From NCBI GenBank assembly GCA_002305315.1, contig DBQQ01000014.1, positions 1-32,886 of the forward strand: a stretch of DNA of 32,886 bases, read 5' to 3'. Shown in pieces: positions 23,173 to 31,671 of the stretch (position 1 is the first letter of the stretch; every line of letters starts with the position of its first letter). The notes under the pieces were generated by a model. That model was not told where the DNA came from and did no database searches. It worked only from the letters and a program-made list of their open reading frames with translations. The DNA comes from Clostridiales bacterium UBA1390. GTDB lineage: Bacteria > Bacillota > Clostridia > Lachnospirales > Bianqueaceae. Made by a program: the position numbers and the translations under genes.

Positions 23173-24015
23173 ATGTATAAGATTGTTCGAAAAGAGTGTC
23201 TCAATCCTACGGTCACACTGATGGAAGTGGAAGCGCCGCTGATCGCTAAGAAGGCGGAGCCGGGGCAGTTTATCATCCTGCGTGTGGACGAGGATGGCGA
23301 GAGAATTCCGCTGACAGTAGCCGATTTTGACCGGGAAAGGGGAACGGTTACGATCATCTTCCAGATCGTAGGGGCAACGACCATGAAGCTCAATCATCTG
23401 GAAGAAGGAGATTCGATTCATGATTTTGTAGGACCGCTGGGCGTGGCTTCCCATACGGAAGGTCTGAAGAAGGTGGCCGTCATCGGCGGCGGCGTGGGCT
23501 GTGCGATTGCCTATCCGATCGCGAAGAAGCTGCATCAGCAGGGAGCGGAAGTACATTCCATCGTAGGTTTCCGTAATAAAGACCTGGTGATCTTGGAAGA
23601 GGAATTTAAAGCAGCCAGCAGCAAGTTTGTCATGATGACAGATGATGGTTCTTATGGGGAGAAGGGTCTGGTTACCGATGCCCTGAAAAAGCTTCTGGAC
23701 AGCGGCGAGACGTATGATGAAGTCATTGCCATTGGACCTCTGATTATGATGAAGTTTGTATGTAAGCTGACTAAGGAGTATGGTGTGAAGACGGTGGTCA
23801 GCATGAATCCGATTATGATTGATGGTACGGGCATGTGCGGCGGATGTCGTCTGACCGTAGGGGGCAAGACGAGGTTTGCCTGCGTGGATGGTCCTGATTT
23901 TGACGGCCACGAGGTGGATTTTGACGAGGCCATGTCCCGATCCAGCATGTACAGGGAGTTTGAGCGGCATGCGTATGAAGAGACCTGCAACCTGTTTCAG
24001 AAGGAGGTAAAATAA
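23173..24015 (+). CDS. nfnA: NfnA: NADH-dependent ferredoxin:NADP+ oxidoreductase, small subunit
   Basis: 280-aa flavoprotein of the ferredoxin reductase / PyrK-like family. ATG 23173 was preferred because AGGAG is 9 nt away; the ATG at 23167 is only 3 nt away. FAD-binding residues lie in PGQFIILRVDEDGERIPLT, the NAD domain in KKVAVIGGGVGCAIAYPIAK, and the C-terminal 2Fe-2S site in DGTGMCGGCRLTV followed by RFACVDGPDFDGHEVDF. Together with NfnB it carries out electron bifurcation between NADPH, ferredoxin and NAD+ in the cytosol of anaerobes. nfnB begins 2 nt downstream of its stop (24017), so the two form an operon. Confidence 0.93.
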   Translation: MYKIVRKECLNPTVTLMEVEAPLIAKKAEPGQFIILRVDEDGERIPLTVADFDRERGTVTIIFQIVGATTMKLNHLEEGDSIHDFVGPLGVASHTEGLKKVAVIGGGVGCAIAYPIAKKLHQQGAEVHSIVGFRNKDLVILEEEFKAASSKFVMMTDDGSYGEKGLVTDALKKLLDSGETYDEVIAIGPLIMMKFVCKLTKEYGVKTVVSMNPIMIDGTGMCGGCRLTVGGKTRFACVDGPDFDGHEVDFDEAMSRSSMYREFERHAYEETCNLFQKEVK

Positions 24016-24016
24016 G

Positions 24017-25408
24017 ATGCCGAATATGTCTTTACAGAAGAATCCGATGCCTTCTCAGGACCCACAGGTCCGGAATAAGAACTTCCAGGAGGTGGCGCTG
24101 GGATATACTGAAAAAATGGCGCTGGATGAGGCGGAGCGCTGCCTGAATTGTAAAAATATGCCCTGTGTGAAGGGATGTCCTGTATCCATCGAGATTCCCC
24201 ATTTCATCGAGAAGGTGAAGAAGGGCGATTTTGAGGGTGCGTATCAGGTGATCGCGAAATCGAGTTCTCTGCCTGCGGTCTGTGGACGTGTCTGTCCCCA
24301 GGAGACACAGTGCGAGAGCAAGTGCGTGCGCGGCATCAAGGGCGAGCCGGTGGGAATCGGCCGTCTGGAGCGTTTTGTAGCGGATTGGCATAACGAGCAT
24401 GCCCAGGAAGACGCCGTGCGTCCGGAGCCCAATGGCCACAAGGTGGCGATCGTGGGCGCTGGCCCTGCAGGCCTGACTTGTGCCGGGGAACTGGCGAAGA
24501 AGGGATACGCGGTGACGATCTATGAGGCGCTGCACCTGGCAGGCGGTGTGCTGGTATACGGAATTCCTGAATTCCGTCTGCCCAAGTCCATCGTGCAGAA
24601 GGAAGTGGATGGACTGAAGGCCATGGGCGTCGATGTGGAGTGCAACAGCGTCATCGGTAAGGTGCTGACCATCGATGAGCTGATGGACGAGATGGGCTTT
24701 GAGGCTGTGTTCATTGGTTCTGGTGCGGGCCTGCCCCGGTTCATGGGGATTCCCGGCGAGGACCTGAACGGCGTATATTCGGCCAATGAGTTCCTGACTC
24801 GTGTCAACCTGATGAAGGCCTATCGAGAAGGCGCGGATACGCCGATCAAGAAGAACCGCAAGGTAGCGGTTGTCGGCGGCGGCAATGTGGCGATGGATGC
24901 GGCACGCTGCGCACTGCGTCTGGGCGCAGAAGAGGTGTATATCGTATATCGCCGCGGCATGGAGGAACTGCCGGCCCGTAAGGAAGAAGTGGAGCACGCG
25001 GAGGAAGAAGGAATCATCTTCAAGACGCTGTGCAATCCGGTAGAGGTCCTGGGCGACGAGAAGGGCTTTGTCAAAGGCGTGAAGTGTATCGAGATGGAGC
25101 TGGGTGAGCCAGATGCGTCTGGACGCCGCCGTCCGATCGAGAAGCCCGGTTCGGAGTTCGTGCTGGATGTGGACTGCATGATCATGTCTATTGGTACGTC
25201 TCCCAACCCGCTGATCAAGTCGACCACCAAGGGGCTGGACACGAATAAGCACGGCTGTATCGTGGCGGATGAGACGACGGGACAGACTTCTCGTCCCGGT
25301 GTGTTCGCCGGCGGAGATGCGGTCACAGGCGCGGCGACCGTTATCCTGGCTATGGGTGCGGGCAAGAACGCGGCCAAGGCGATCGACGAATATATTCAGA
25401 ATCAGTAA
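24017..25408 (+). CDS. nfnB: NfnB: ferredoxin:NADP+ oxidoreductase large subunit (GltD-like)
   Basis: 463-aa protein; AAGGAGG lies inside the end of nfnA. The N-terminal 4Fe-4S domain has CLNCKNMPCVKGCPV and CGRVCPQETQCESKCVRG. Two nucleotide-binding domains follow: VAIVGAGPAGLTCAGELAKK (FAD) and VAVVGGGNVAMDAARCALRL (NADPH), then YRRGMEELPARKEEVEHA, and FAGGDAVTGAATVILAMGAG at the C-terminus. This is the GltD/homotetrameric glutamate synthase-like family; immediate linkage to nfnA makes NfnB the better name than glutamate synthase. It links ferredoxin, NADH and NADPH pools. Confidence 0.93.
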   Translation: MPNMSLQKNPMPSQDPQVRNKNFQEVALGYTEKMALDEAERCLNCKNMPCVKGCPVSIEIPHFIEKVKKGDFEGAYQVIAKSSSLPAVCGRVCPQETQCESKCVRGIKGEPVGIGRLERFVADWHNEHAQEDAVRPEPNGHKVAIVGAGPAGLTCAGELAKKGYAVTIYEALHLAGGVLVYGIPEFRLPKSIVQKEVDGLKAMGVDVECNSVIGKVLTIDELMDEMGFEAVFIGSGAGLPRFMGIPGEDLNGVYSANEFLTRVNLMKAYREGADTPIKKNRKVAVVGGGNVAMDAARCALRLGAEEVYIVYRRGMEELPARKEEVEHAEEEGIIFKTLCNPVEVLGDEKGFVKGVKCIEMELGEPDASGRRRPIEKPGSEFVLDVDCMIMSIGTSPNPLIKSTTKGLDTNKHGCIVADETTGQTSRPGVFAGGDAVTGAATVILAMGAGKNAAKAIDEYIQNQ

Positions 25409-25416
25409 AATCAGGA

Positions 25417-25459
25417 TAGAAGGAGGGGGGAGCCGTTTGTGTTCCCCCTTCTGTTTTAT
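25417..25459 (+). terminator. Rho-independent terminator of nfnAB
   Basis: AGAAGGAGGGGGGAG and TTCCCCCTTCT form a GC-rich stem with a loop of about 9 nt, followed by GTTTTAT. It lies 10 bp after the nfnB stop and ends just before the ribosome binding site of the next gene, so some readthrough into it is possible; no separate promoter was seen. Confidence 0.75.
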
Positions 25460-25470
25460 AGGAGGTCACT

Positions 25471-26670
25471 ATGAAAGTAAAAGGGACGTATTTCCAGAAT
25501 GATCCGTCACATCCCATTGTGTACGGAGATGTCGAGATCGAGAATCCGCCGAGAAAAAGACTGCGGGGAGAGGCGGAGAAGGAAGGGATCCTGGCGAAGA
25601 CTGTGATTGCCGGATTCTGTGGCACCGATTATACGCTGATGAAGATGGGACAGGAAGGAAGGCTTGCGGAGAAGTTCCCGGCGGGGCAGAAACGTCTGAT
25701 CAACGGACACGAGGGTGTTGTCTATGTGCCGTCTCAGAAACGCTTTGCCATCGTGCTGATTCGCGGCGGCAATAGTTATGATCCGACACGCTATACGGAG
25801 GAAGAAAGCTATTTCGAGTATGGATGCGACCAGGCGGATGGACTCTTTTCGGATGAGAACTATTATCATCCCGACATGCTGCTGCCGCTGCCGGAGGGGA
25901 TCGGAGCGGATGGAAAACTGCCCCTGTCCTACGCAAAACGGCTGATCTTCTCGGACCCCTACGCCTGCATGATTTTCCAACGGGAGCGGATGGAGGACCT
26001 GGGAGCGGCACACAATGTCCGCGTCGTCCGGGCGCGGGAAAAATGCTCCATGATCGATGCCTTTCAGATAGCGGCGAAGGAGATCTTCGATCGTGTGGTC
26101 CTCTTCGGGCTGGGCACGACGGGGTTATTCCTGGGCGATCAGATTCGCCGGCATGATCCGCAAGCCCGTATTGTCTTCGTGGCTCGCAGTGAAGAAGAGA
26201 GCGAGAAGGTGCGTCTTGCAAAACGATGGACGGGCGCGGAGTATGTGCGCAATCTCTATGATACGCCGAAAGAAACGGCGAGGGCGATTCAGAAAGTGCT
26301 GGGAGGACGCGCCACGGCCTTTGTCGGCGCCAGCGGTTCTGCGGTGGAGGCGGAGGTGGCGCTGGATGCGGGGCTTCTGGGCAATAACGGCATCTATAAC
26401 AGTTTTTCTCTGGGGCCTCGTCTCGCGTTCGACACCATGCCCTTTGGGTTCCAGAACCATCTGATCTTCAGTTCTATCAACTTTCGGCAGGAACATATGG
26501 AAGAGGCCATACGGCTGCTCGTGGACAGCCCCTTCGACGAGATGGTGCATCTGATCGACAAGGAGGAGTTTGTGAAAGACCCCTATGACGCCTATGTGAA
26601 CCGAATCTATGCCAAGGGCGCGCCCCTAAAGACTGCGGTGATCTGGAATCCGGATTACATTCAGTTTTAA
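25471..26670 (+). CDS. Zinc-type MDR dehydrogenase (glucose dehydrogenase-like)
   Basis: 399-aa protein with ATAGGAGG upstream. The catalytic zinc site is recognisable in GFCGTDYTLM (Cys50) and INGHEGVV (His80, Glu81), like the GICGTD/GHE motifs of glucose- and sorbitol-type medium-chain dehydrogenases. A Rossmann fold follows (VVLFGLGTTGLFLGDQI). The usual four-Cys structural zinc lobe is absent. The C-terminal part (FGFQNHLIFSSINFRQEHM) fits archaeal-type glucose dehydrogenases. Substrate is not determinable. The response regulator gene starts 11 bp downstream, so it may be cotranscribed with a two-component system, an unusual partner. Confidence 0.82.
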   Translation: MKVKGTYFQNDPSHPIVYGDVEIENPPRKRLRGEAEKEGILAKTVIAGFCGTDYTLMKMGQEGRLAEKFPAGQKRLINGHEGVVYVPSQKRFAIVLIRGGNSYDPTRYTEEESYFEYGCDQADGLFSDENYYHPDMLLPLPEGIGADGKLPLSYAKRLIFSDPYACMIFQRERMEDLGAAHNVRVVRAREKCSMIDAFQIAAKEIFDRVVLFGLGTTGLFLGDQIRRHDPQARIVFVARSEEESEKVRLAKRWTGAEYVRNLYDTPKETARAIQKVLGGRATAFVGASGSAVEAEVALDAGLLGNNGIYNSFSLGPRLAFDTMPFGFQNHLIFSSINFRQEHMEEAIRLLVDSPFDEMVHLIDKEEFVKDPYDAYVNRIYAKGAPLKTAVIWNPDYIQF

Positions 26671-26681
26671 GGAGACCGCGG

Positions 26682-27338
26682 ATGTATAGGATATTGGTGG
26701 TGGAGGATGATCCTTCGATTGCGGAGCTCATGGAGATGAATTTCTCCGTCGCGGGATATCTATGCGATGTGGCCGCCGATGGGAAACAGGCGCTTGATCG
26801 TGTGAAGGAGAAGGCGTACGATCTGGCGATTCTCGATATCATGCTGCCGGAGATCGACGGTTTTTCGCTGCTGCCGTATATGAAGAAGGCGGAGATCCCG
26901 GTGATCTACGTATCCGCTAAGAATCAGGAGGCAGACCGCGTGAAGGGCCTGCGGCTGGGGGCGGAGGACTATCTGGTCAAACCCTTCAGCGTGCTGGAGC
27001 TTCTGGTGCGCATGGAAAAAGTGCTGGAACGCAGGCATCCGAAGCAGGAACGAATCGAGATCGGGAATGTCAGCATTCTCCCGGAAGAGAGAACCGTACT
27101 GCTGGCGGGAAATCCTGTCAGTCTGAAGCCGATGGAGTATGCACTCTTGTTGATGCTGGCCAAGCATCCGAATATCGTATTTTCCCGGGAGCAGCTGCTG
27201 CAGGAAGTGTGGGGCGATTCGTTTTTCGGAGAGACTCGTACGGTGGACAATCATATCGCGATGCTGCGGAAGAAGCTGGGATGGGCGGAACGCATCGTGA
27301 CGGTGCATCGTGTGGGATATAAACTCGTGGTGGACTGA
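26682..27338 (+). CDS. OmpR/PhoB-family response regulator
   Basis: 218-aa protein with AAGGAGA upstream. The receiver domain (1-115) has the acidic pair in VVEDD (Asp9, Asp10), phospho-acceptor Asp52 (LAILDIMLP), Ser78 and Lys100 (DYLVKPF). The C-terminal winged helix (about 125-218) has LKPMEYALLLMLAKHP, REQLLQEVWGD, TRTVDNHIAMLRKKL and VHRVGYKL. It is followed 2 bp later by its cognate kinase. Targets probably include the lipoprotein-ABC genes just downstream, by analogy with antimicrobial-response systems; this is inference. Confidence 0.95.
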   Translation: MYRILVVEDDPSIAELMEMNFSVAGYLCDVAADGKQALDRVKEKAYDLAILDIMLPEIDGFSLLPYMKKAEIPVIYVSAKNQEADRVKGLRLGAEDYLVKPFSVLELLVRMEKVLERRHPKQERIEIGNVSILPEERTVLLAGNPVSLKPMEYALLLMLAKHPNIVFSREQLLQEVWGDSFFGETRTVDNHIAMLRKKLGWAERIVTVHRVGYKLVVD

Positions 27339-27340
27339 AA

Positions 27341-28732
27341 ATGAAACTAGGAAAGAAAATCTCACTGATCGCGATCTCCGTCATCCTGGTGATGATGAGC
27401 CTCGTGATCTATCTGATGGTCCAGGCGCAGGCAAGTACGATGCGGAGCGCGGACGAGGAACAGACGAGGCAGGCGCTTCATGTGCTGGTTTCGAACATGG
27501 TATCGGCGGTAGACTTCCAGGGAGAAGGATACCGGGACACGACGATTCAGAGCCTGGTGCAATATTATTTTTCACAGTATGCGTCTCTGGTGCAGGAGAA
27601 AACGACCTATTATTCGCTGGCATCGGAGGGACGATATCTGTATAATCTGTGTCCCTATGACCCTATGGCGCAGATGCCTTTGGAAGAGGGCGAAGAAGGG
27701 ACGCTGCGGATTACGGCGGAACAGGGGGAGCCGATTCTGATCTGCGGCGCCACATTTTCCATGGCGGGGAATCAATTTGCCGTCTATATCAGCCGCGATG
27801 TCAGCGGAACGCAGCAACAGATTGTCAGGCTGCAGCTGTTAGGCTTCGGGCTCTTAGCGGTGGCTTGCATCGTGGGCGCTGCCGTCCTGGTGATTCTGCT
27901 GAAAAGGGCGCTGCAACCGATCACCAGGCTGACGAAGACGGCGACGGCGATATCTGAGGGAAATTATCAGATGCGAACGGCGTATACGTCCGCGGATGAG
28001 ATCGGGCAGCTTTCGAAGGCGTTCGACCAGATGGCCGATTCGATCGAGGCGAAGGTGGCTTCGCTGGACGCGGAGCTGGAACGAAAAGAACTGCTGTTGG
28101 GAGCGCTTTCCCATGAGATCCGGACGCCGATGACCGCGGTGGTAGGATATGCGGATACGCTGCTGCACATGCCGCTTGACGAGGGACAGCGGGAAAAGTG
28201 TGTGCAGCAGATCGCGGAGGCGGGGCGCAGGGCCGAGGGCCTGACCCAGAAGATGATGGACATGATCAGTCTGACAGGACAGGGAAGCGCGCGGAAACAG
28301 GAATTTTCGGCAGCACATTTGATAGAAAGTCTGGCGGATGTCTACGGCGGGCGTGTGGATTTCACGCGGCAGATTGAGACTGTATATGGGGACGAGACTC
28401 TGTTGTACAGTCTGCTGGAAAATCTGATCGTCAATGCGCTGCGTGCGTCGGAGGAGTCCGATCGGGTTCTGGTCTGCTTTCGGACAGAGGGCCCCGACTG
28501 CGTGATCACGGTGGAAGATCACGGCTGCGGCATACCCGCGGAACACATACCGATGCTGACGGAGCCGTTCTATCGTGTAGACAAAGCCAGATCCCGGAAA
28601 ATGGGGGGCGCCGGATTGGGGCTTGCGATCTGCCAGCGGATTGTGGAATGGCATGGAGGAACGCTTGCCATTGCGAGTACGGTGGGCAGGGGAACGACGG
28701 TGACGGTGCGGATTCCAACGCATACAACTTGA
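27341..28732 (+). CDS. Sensor histidine kinase with HAMP domain
   Basis: 463-aa membrane kinase. Two helices (about 8-28 and 165-188) flank an extracytoplasmic sensor domain of about 135 residues (HVLVSNMVSAVDFQ to FAVYISRDV). HAMP follows (189-242, LQPITRLTKTATAISEGNYQ), then the dimerisation and phospho-acceptor helix LLLGALSHEIRTPMTAVVGY with His258. The ATPase domain has LLENLIVNALRASEES (N box), VEDHGCGIP (G1) and GGAGLGLAICQRI (G2). Domain order and lengths are those of a standard EnvZ/PhoR-like kinase. The signal is unknown. Confidence 0.95.
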   Translation: MKLGKKISLIAISVILVMMSLVIYLMVQAQASTMRSADEEQTRQALHVLVSNMVSAVDFQGEGYRDTTIQSLVQYYFSQYASLVQEKTTYYSLASEGRYLYNLCPYDPMAQMPLEEGEEGTLRITAEQGEPILICGATFSMAGNQFAVYISRDVSGTQQQIVRLQLLGFGLLAVACIVGAAVLVILLKRALQPITRLTKTATAISEGNYQMRTAYTSADEIGQLSKAFDQMADSIEAKVASLDAELERKELLLGALSHEIRTPMTAVVGYADTLLHMPLDEGQREKCVQQIAEAGRRAEGLTQKMMDMISLTGQGSARKQEFSAAHLIESLADVYGGRVDFTRQIETVYGDETLLYSLLENLIVNALRASEESDRVLVCFRTEGPDCVITVEDHGCGIPAEHIPMLTEPFYRVDKARSRKMGGAGLGLAICQRIVEWHGGTLAIASTVGRGTTVTVRIPTHTT

Positions 28733-28752
28733 TGACATTTTCGGGACAATTT

Positions 28753-28777
28753 GCCGCAGACTTCTGCGGCATTTTTG
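28753..28777 (+). terminator. Rho-independent terminator of the two-component genes
   Basis: GCCGCAG (28753-28759), loop ACTT and CTGCGGC (28764-28770) with a tail ATTTTTG. It separates the kinase gene from the lipoprotein-ABC genes; a TGTATACT sequence just after it (28778-28785) may be an extended -10 for them, without a convincing -35. Confidence 0.8.
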
Positions 28778-28804
28778 TGTATACTGGGCATAGAGGTGAT
28801 GAAG

Positions 28805-30088
28805 ATGAAAAGAAGAGGCCTTTGCATATGGCTGATCGCTTGCATGGTACTGAGTCTGGCGGGATGTACGGATACCGGACCGGTGGAGAGTCAGGAACAT
28901 TCTACGGTGGTATCTTCTGGAGAGCCGCTGGTGGAGGTGCTGGGGGTTCCGGAACATGTGAGCGGTGAATTTGTTTCGGATTCCGGCATCAGCCGTGTGC
29001 GCGTGGACGCGGAGATTGTCTTTCCGGAAGTGGATCATGTGGATGTGATAGAAGCACTGCCGCGAGTATTCACAGAAGAAGAGATCCAGTCGATGATCGC
29101 GCGCCATGAGGATGAGATCGGCTGGTACGATATGCAGACGGTAGAACCCTATTCGGGCTGGATGCCGGAGATCGAGGACACCAGCGGCGGGGTCGATATG
29201 TATAGTCTGTGGCTGTCCAACATTCCCTTTCACATGACGTATTCCCGCAATGAGAATGCCGTGGATAAGATCAAGGCAGGTCTGTCGGCGGAGCAGGCAG
29301 AGAACTATGTATGGATGAACTTGCATGTGTCTTACGGGCTCTCTGCCAGGACTGGAAAGATCGGATTTCCGCCGAATCTGGAATGGATGCGGAGTAATGA
29401 GGGTGTGAATATGGATACATTGGAGCCGCTCTCGGAGGGCAAGGCGGCGGATTGTACGATCTCGTTGGAGGAAGCGATCGCATTGGCGGACGCGGAAGTG
29501 CATGCGATTTTGCCCGATTATGAAGTCAGCGCCTATGGACAGCTGCCACTACAGGAGCTGGGAAATCAGAAGCAGTTTTATGCTTTGCGGTATACAAGGC
29601 ATCTAAATGGGATTCCGGTCAACAATACCTATGGCGGCGAGAGCATGGCGACGGGAGAATACGGCTATTTATCCGGATTGGGCGTCGTCAGCGTGATTGT
29701 CAATGATGAAGGTGTATGTTCTTTGGAGTATAACAATCCCTATGATGTGGGCAGGACTGTGCAGCAGGATGTCGAACTGCTGTCCTTCGAGGAGATCTGG
29801 GAAATCTTCTCCCAGGTAGCGCTGCTGTCGATTCAGCATCTGGAAATCGATGAGAATCTGCAGAAAAATGAGCTGAATGTGCATGAGATCCGTTTTGGGT
29901 ATATGACGGTGCTCATGGCAGATGGCACTTACCAGTATACGCCGGTGTGGGATTTTTACGCGACCAGACATCTGGCTGGCACAGGCGGATATACGCATGC
30001 GGATGAACAGAGGGTTATGTATGACCGTTCGGAACTGACGATCAACGCGATCAATGGTACGGTGATTGATCGAACTCTGGGGTATTGA
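28805..30088 (+). CDS. Lipoprotein of the ABC transporter locus (DUF6034-like?)
   Basis: 427-aa exported lipoprotein. ATG 28805 was chosen because AGAGG is 8 nt upstream; the ATG at 28799 is too close. The signal peptide MKRRGLCIWLIACMVLSLAGC has lipobox LAGC (Cys21). The body is acidic with no Cys afterwards apart from isolated ones; repeated motifs such as ISLEEAIALADAEVHAIL, YALRYTRHLNGIPVNN and YTPVWDFYA look like PepSY-type or two-lobed sensor domains of clostridial lipoproteins. I think it belongs to the DUF6034-type group but cannot confirm it. It begins the transcription unit that ends in two permeases and an ATPase, with 1 bp before the first permease gene, so a binding or sensory role for that transporter is likely. 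Confidence 0.75.
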   Translation: MKRRGLCIWLIACMVLSLAGCTDTGPVESQEHSTVVSSGEPLVEVLGVPEHVSGEFVSDSGISRVRVDAEIVFPEVDHVDVIEALPRVFTEEEIQSMIARHEDEIGWYDMQTVEPYSGWMPEIEDTSGGVDMYSLWLSNIPFHMTYSRNENAVDKIKAGLSAEQAENYVWMNLHVSYGLSARTGKIGFPPNLEWMRSNEGVNMDTLEPLSEGKAADCTISLEEAIALADAEVHAILPDYEVSAYGQLPLQELGNQKQFYALRYTRHLNGIPVNNTYGGESMATGEYGYLSGLGVVSVIVNDEGVCSLEYNNPYDVGRTVQQDVELLSFEEIWEIFSQVALLSIQHLEIDENLQKNELNVHEIRFGYMTVLMADGTYQYTPVWDFYATRHLAGTGGYTHADEQRVMYDRSELTINAINGTVIDRTLGY

Positions 30089-30089
30089 A

Positions 30090-30773
30090 ATGAAAGCGTT
30101 ATGGACGGAGATCTGGATTCGATGTAAAGGTCCCTGGTTTTGGCTGTCCAGCCTCTTGACCATCGCCACACTGTGGTTGGGGTTGGGAGCAGAGGGAGAT
30201 TATTTGTTAGAAGGGATGGAGGCGGAAGGAGCTTGGCTCATGGAACTCGCATATACCGCCAGTTTGAATCTGATCGCGCTGCCATTATTGGCGACTTTGC
30301 CCGCGGCCTCCGCTTCCAGACGGGAATTGGCGAATGGAAGTCTGCGTGCCATTTTGTTTCGATGCGGAATGCCACGGTATCTGATGAGCCGCGCCGTGTC
30401 TCTGATCGTGGTTTCTGTTCTATCCCAACTAGTAGGCATGATGGGGTTTGCTATACTCTTGGCAGGGTTTACCGGACAGTTTTCTTTTTCGGTGGATCTG
30501 GTGATGGCGCGTCTTATCTGTACGACTTGGTTCGCCCTGATCGGAAGTATGGGAGCCCTACTGATGCGAGATACAGTCTGCGCATATGTAACGCCGATAG
30601 TTCTGTGTTTTTCGATGTCCATGCTGCGATCGCGATTCTGGATCGAGGCTGAGTATCTGGATCCCGCCTACTGGCTGTCCGGACAGAGCTATTTAGCGCT
30701 ATGCGTCGTCGTATTGCTGACGTTATGCGGATATATCGCGTATTTATACCGGGAGGTGCGCCGCAATGTGTAG
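30090..30773 (+). CDS. ABC-2-type membrane permease (small, first)
   Basis: 227-aa integral membrane protein; ATG 30090, 1 nt after the lipoprotein stop, with a weak GGGG site, so coupled translation is likely. About six hydrophobic segments are visible: FWLSSLLTIATLWLGLG, LNLIALPLLATLPAA, VSLIVVSVLSQLVGMMGFAI, LICTTWFALIGSMGALL, YVTPIVLCFSMSML and LALCVVVLLTLCGYIAYL. A cytoplasmic loop ASASRRELANGSLRAIL after helix 2 is typical of ABC-2 and LanE/LanG-type permeases (R-E-x-x-x-G-T/S-L). It probably pairs with the next permease and the ATPase. Confidence 0.8.
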   Translation: MKALWTEIWIRCKGPWFWLSSLLTIATLWLGLGAEGDYLLEGMEAEGAWLMELAYTASLNLIALPLLATLPAASASRRELANGSLRAILFRCGMPRYLMSRAVSLIVVSVLSQLVGMMGFAILLAGFTGQFSFSVDLVMARLICTTWFALIGSMGALLMRDTVCAYVTPIVLCFSMSMLRSRFWIEAEYLDPAYWLSGQSYLALCVVVLLTLCGYIAYLYREVRRNV

Positions 30774-31671
30774 CCTGAGAAAAATCCTATCGTGTACGCT
30801 GTGGAACCTGCGGCTCCTATCCAAAAACCTGCGGTTTTACCTGGGATTGGCGCTGGGTTTTCTGATCTGTTTCTTCTTGACGGAGAAGACTGTCTCGCTG
30901 GCCCATCTCTTTGGAACCAATATCCAGGTCGTGGAACCCTTTGTATGGTGTTTCGCGGACAGCGACAGTGTCCTGTTTGCATCCCTGGCTCTGCTGCTTC
31001 CCCTGTCACAGATTCCGCGCCTGGATGCGCCAGCGTCCTACCTGGTATTCCGCGCCGGACGGAGAAACTGGATTCTGGGGCAAGCAGTTACAACGATCCT
31101 TGTCAGCATTTTCTATACGGTGTTTCTGCTGATTTCAACCTGCCTTCTCACGTTGGGCCGTGTTTCGTTGTCCAATGAGTGGAGCGATACCGCTACGGTC
31201 ATGAGCTTTGCGCCGGCGCAGTTTGAGGTAGCGTTGACCGTGGTACGCCGTACCATCAAACAGACGACGCCCTATGCCTGTGCCGGTTCGATCTTTCTGC
31301 TGATGGCGCAGTACATGCTGCTGCTTTCACTCTTGAATCTTGCCGTATCACTGCGTTTTGGCAAGCGGGCAGGTATGAATGTGGTGATTGCGGTGAGTCT
31401 GCTTTCGTATCTGCTGACGCCGGAACGATTCATGGTATGGCTGGGGATTGAGCAAGAAGGGCTTCGTTATATTGCGAATCTCTGCGCGGCCTGGCTTTCT
31501 CCACTGCAGCAGGCCACGTACACGATGCATAGTTTCGGATACGACCAGCTTCCCACCATCACGCAGACGCATCTTCTCATGGGGTCTGCGAACGTGGGAC
31601 TGCTGATTCTATGCATTGCGGCGGGAAAACGGATCCATTTTCTCTTTCGAAAGGGGGAAGCCAATGAATAA
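30766..31671 (+). CDS. ABC-type membrane permease (second)
   Basis: 301-aa integral membrane protein overlapping the previous gene by 8 bp, with GGGAGG 8 nt before ATG. Hydrophobic segments: YLGLALGFLICFFL, FASLALLLPLSQI, AVTTILVSIFYTVFLLIST, FLLMAQYMLLLSLLNLAVSL, MNVVIAVSLLSYLLT and VGLLILCIAAGK. A large loop lies between about 130 and 185. It has no recognised catalytic motif. The two unlike permeases followed by an ATPase resemble LanEG-type partners. The ATPase gene overlaps its 3' end by 8 bp. Confidence 0.78.
   Translation: MCSLRKILSCTLWNLRLLSKNLRFYLGLALGFLICFFLTEKTVSLAHLFGTNIQVVEPFVWCFADSDSVLFASLALLLPLSQIPRLDAPASYLVFRAGRRNWILGQAVTTILVSIFYTVFLLISTCLLTLGRVSLSNEWSDTATVMSFAPAQFEVALTVVRRTIKQTTPYACAGSIFLLMAQYMLLLSLLNLAVSLRFGKRAGMNVVIAVSLLSYLLTPERFMVWLGIEQEGLRYIANLCAAWLSPLQQATYTMHSFGYDQLPTITQTHLLMGSANVGLLILCIAAGKRIHFLFRKGEANE

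Noticed and set aside
24032..25252. Antisense open frame (406 codons) opposite nfnB
   Set aside because: The sense protein is fully explained by conserved motifs; the antisense product has no domain features.
24017..25408. Glutamate synthase small subunit (GltD)
   Set aside because: The fold is the same, but the gene directly follows nfnA and no glutamate synthase large subunit is present, so NfnB is the better reading.
27854..29503. Long antisense open frame (549 codons) opposite the kinase and lipoprotein genes
   Set aside because: It has a His/Arg/Gln-rich composition typical of the complement of GC-rich coding sequence, no ribosome binding site, and crosses the terminator at 28753-28777 and two well-supported genes.
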